Shown here one piece after another: positions 61,739-64,000 of a stretch of DNA of 64,000 nt. The stretch is taken from the NCBI RefSeq assembly GCF_040115645.1, contig NW_027096045.1:310001-374000 (forward strand), given 5' to 3'. Position 1 is the first letter of the stretch; every line of letters starts with the position of its first letter. The notes beneath the pieces are model-generated. The model did not search any database and was not told where the DNA came from. It worked only from the letters and a program-made list of their open reading frames with translations. This DNA comes from Euwallacea fornicatus. Taxonomy: Eukaryota > Arthropoda > Insecta > Coleoptera > Curculionidae. Position numbers and translations under genes: made by a program.

Positions 61739-64000
61739 TTACTCCTTATTTCTACTTGGATTAATACATTTGTGACGGCTGGGCCGTTTTAGATTGTCTA
61801 TGTTCACTTTCCTTCCAGACTGATTTTCGACAAATTTCCTTTCTCTATTTACAATTTCCGCTTTTGCACATGCTTTAAATTTGTCTCCTAATTTTTGTCT
61901 AGGATTCTTTATTCTTTCACGCACGTCATCTCCTTCTTCAAACATCGTTGGGTCGTCCCGATTTACATTTCTCTTTTCCATTAAGCGTACTTTAGCCTCG
62001 GTCATTCGCCTATTCATTTCTCCGTACAACAATTTCGTCCTTGCTTTGTGTTCAGTTACATAGTTGGTCATTAAATTTTCATTCATAGTGATGTTGAATG
62101 GATCCTCACTTCCTAGGTGTCCGTTCACAATTTCCATTGGTTTGTATCCCGTTGTTGAATGAATTGAATTGTTGTATGCTAACACGGCGTACTTGACCTT
62201 CTGTTTGATGGGTGTCTCTTCTTGACCTTGGTTGTTCAGCAATCTTACGTGTTCTGCTATTGTTGAGTGGAATCTCTCCACAATTCCATTCGATTGGGGA
62301 TGATCTGGCGTGCAGAAATGCGTTTCTACTTTATGGCTTCTTAAAAGTTCGGCAATTACTGTATTCTTAAATTCTGTCCCATTGTCAGCGATTATTTGAA
62401 TTGGCACTCCAAAATGGGAGAAGAAAGTTATTAAATTGTCCGCTACTTCAGTTGCCATCATTGAATCCAAAACATAGGCTTGGGCAAATTTCGAAAAACT
62501 ATCCACAATAGTTAGAAACTTTGTCTTTTCTAATGTATATGTGTCTATGTGGACAATTTCGAAAGGCTTTGCAGCTGTAGGCGTGATGTTGTACTTCGTC
62601 TTGATGGGGTTCCTTTCATATTTACTACGCTGGCAAATTTCACATTGTTCCAAGTAATTTTGTACTGTATCTCTTATGTTTGGCCAGTAATATTTGGCTT
62701 TTATTCTCTGCTCTGTCTCTTCTATGCCCCTATGGTTTGTTTTGCTCTCATGATAAGCCTGTATGATTTCAGGTATATCTGCTTTTTCTTCGACATCTAT
62801 TAATTTTGTTAGGCATCGCTTGAATTTGAGCGATGGCCATTTAAAATTTTTACGTATAGTTTCACAAAATTTAGGGTAAATATCTGGACTTTCGAAGTAA
62901 AGGGAATACAGTTTTCCTGGGGCCACATTCTCTATGACAAACTTCATTAAATAGTGATCGAAGTCATCATCTGGCAATTGTAGTAAGTATCTTCGTTTTT
63001 TCCCAAATAGTTCTAATTTCTTTAATTTTGCAGGTGTATGCAATACTCGTGACACAATCACCTGATTGGCTCCATAGTTAACAGCTGATTCTACAATTGG
63101 AACTCCTACGATAGGATCTTGATCCTCGTTTGTATGTACAGTTTCATTCTCATCCATTGGGGTTGGTTCTTCCATCCTTTCTGTATTTTTTGCCTCTGTG
63201 TCTGGTTCAACTATCATTGATAGGTTATCTGGTTCATTTCTTGTTTGTCCACTTGTACCCGCTTGTTCCAAATCTCTGTTGAAGTCCTCCATATATCGCA
63301 CTAACTCTTGAAATCCGTTCGTTTCTTTCGTGTGAATTTCCACGCGACTCAACGCATCGGCATTCGTATTTAGTTTTCCCTTTTTATAAATGATTCTATA
63401 GTCGTATTCTTCCAGCTTAATTCGCCACCTTAGTAATTTGGACGAAGGGTCTTTCAAGTTAAATAGCCATTGTAACGGCTTATGATCAGTGACTATATTA
63501 AATTTGTTACCATACAGGTAGGGCCTGAAATACTTCGTTGCCCAAACTAAACACAAACACTCCTTTTCTATCGTAGAATAATTTTGTTCGGATTCGTTTA
63601 ATGTGCGTGAGGCGTACGCCACTGGCAAGTCTTGTCCAATAGGGCCTTGTGACAAAATTGCTCCTAATGCGACATTACTGGCGTCACAGGTGAGGTTAAA
63701 AGGCTTTGAGAGGTCGGGATATTGTAAGATAGGTTCATTCATTAATATTTCTTTACAGGTCTCAAAAGATTTAACAAATTCTTCATTATGTTCAATTTTC
63801 GCTCCTTTCTTGAGACATTTAGTTAGAGGTTTGGTCAACTGCGCAAAGTTATTAATGAATTTCCTGTAGTATCCCACCAAGCCAAGGAATCCTTTAATTT
63901 GCTTTGGGGTTCCTGGAATCGGGTAATTTTTTACTACTTTCACTTTTTCCGGGTTAGGTCGAACTCCTTCTGGGGTTATAATATGTCCCAAATAATTTAC
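61739..64000 (-). CDS. pol: Pol polyprotein of E8 (partial: end of RT, RNase H, integrase)
   Basis: The frame is open to the window edge. It holds the RT connection region, RNase H, the B-type spacer (ERMEE, NEDQD) and the complete integrase with HHCC and DDE. The YLDD active site lies just outside the window. No stops. Confidence 0.92.
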   Translation of the reverse strand, partial: VNYLGHIITPEGVRPNPEKVKVVKNYPIPGTPKQIKGFLGLVGYYRKFINNFAQLTKPLTKCLKKGAKIEHNEEFVKSFETCKEILMNEPILQYPDLSKPFNLTCDASNVALGAILSQGPIGQDLPVAYASRTLNESEQNYSTIEKECLCLVWATKYFRPYLYGNKFNIVTDHKPLQWLFNLKDPSSKLLRWRIKLEEYDYRIIYKKGKLNTNADALSRVEIHTKETNGFQELVRYMEDFNRDLEQAGTSGQTRNEPDNLSMIVEPDTEAKNTERMEEPTPMDENETVHTNEDQDPIVGVPIVESAVNYGANQVIVSRVLHTPAKLKKLELFGKKRRYLLQLPDDDFDHYLMKFVIENVAPGKLYSLYFESPDIYPKFCETIRKNFKWPSLKFKRCLTKLIDVEEKADIPEIIQAYHESKTNHRGIEETEQRIKAKYYWPNIRDTVQNYLEQCEICQRSKYERNPIKTKYNITPTAAKPFEIVHIDTYTLEKTKFLTIVDSFSKFAQAYVLDSMMATEVADNLITFFSHFGVPIQIIADNGTEFKNTVIAELLRSHKVETHFCTPDHPQSNGIVERFHSTIAEHVRLLNNQGQEETPIKQKVKYAVLAYNNSIHSTTGYKPMEIVNGHLGSEDPFNITMNENLMTNYVTEHKARTKLLYGEMNRRMTEAKVRLMEKRNVNRDDPTMFEEGDDVRERIKNPRQKLGDKFKACAKAEIVNRERKFVENQSGRKVNIDNLKRPSRHKCINPSRNKE

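Larger units (their letters stand above)
59650..64000 (-). mobile_element. Errantivirus copy E8, minus strand, cut by the window edge
   Basis: 3' part of an eighth copy: 3' LTR, env and the distal half of pol. The first RT half, protease, gag and 5' LTR lie to the right of the window. The predicted duplication CACT (59646-59649) has no visible partner. The LTR has the T7 form otherwise seen only in E4, while env and pol are of the E5/E7 kind. Confidence 0.94.

Noticed and set aside
1..64000. Tandem amplification of one provirus-plus-satellite unit
   Set aside because: Each complete copy has a different target duplication, a different satellite remnant length and, for three of them, the opposite strand, so the copies inserted separately.

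Overview
The window looks like constitutive heterochromatin from an insect, most likely a drosophilid. It holds only two kinds of DNA: a tandem satellite with a 139-bp monomer, and eight copies (E1-E8) of one endogenous retrovirus of the errantivirus type (Ty3/gypsy-like, with env). I see no host gene, tRNA, rRNA or bacterial feature. The insect assignment rests on the errantivirus gag-pol-env layout, on a primer binding site matching the 3' end of an insect tRNA-Ser, as I recall it for the 17.6/297 group, and on an Env of the baculovirus F type. I cannot name the species or the element family from sequence alone.

Layout: E1 (+, 5' part outside the window) 1-5261; satellite 5262-6141; E2 (+) 6142-13756; satellite 13757-14186; E3 (+) 14187-21801; satellite 21802-21935; E4 (+) 21936-29548; satellite 29549-30135; E5 (-) 30136-37750; satellite 37751-38868; E6 (+) 38869-46483; satellite 46484-51608 (about 37 monomers); E7 (-) 51609-59223; satellite 59224-59649; E8 (-, 5' part outside the window) 59650-64000. 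Each of the six complete copies is 7613-7615 bp, has two 312/313-bp LTRs that read as identical, and is flanked by its own 4-bp target duplication taken from the satellite: AACA, GGCA, AATA, CGTA, TACA, AGCG. They are therefore independent insertions into a once continuous satellite, not a tandem amplification.

In each copy the order is 5' LTR, tRNA-Ser primer site, a 166-nt leader, gag (436 aa), pol in the -1 frame (protease, reverse transcriptase, RNase H, integrase), env (furin-type site, fusion peptide, C-terminal membrane anchor), polypurine tract, 3' LTR. All visible reading frames are open in all eight copies, so the family is very young and may still be active. Gag would form the particle, Pol would copy and integrate the genome, and Env would come from a spliced RNA. 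The leader holds a short ATG reading frame that ends inside a consensus splice donor. Splicing would convert it into the start of Env, a compact switch present in all six complete copies.

Points of most interest: (1) seven of eight insertions fall in a 33-bp part of the 139-bp monomer, two of them inside a dyad symmetry; (2) the splice-toggled leader ATG; (3) mosaic copies showing recombination between sub-lineages; (4) an 834-bp (6 x 139) higher-order duplication in the satellite; (5) head-to-head and tail-to-tail neighbours that could give double-stranded RNA. The region resembles the satellite-plus-retroelement architecture of insect centromeres or piRNA source loci, but nothing in the sequence alone proves either role.
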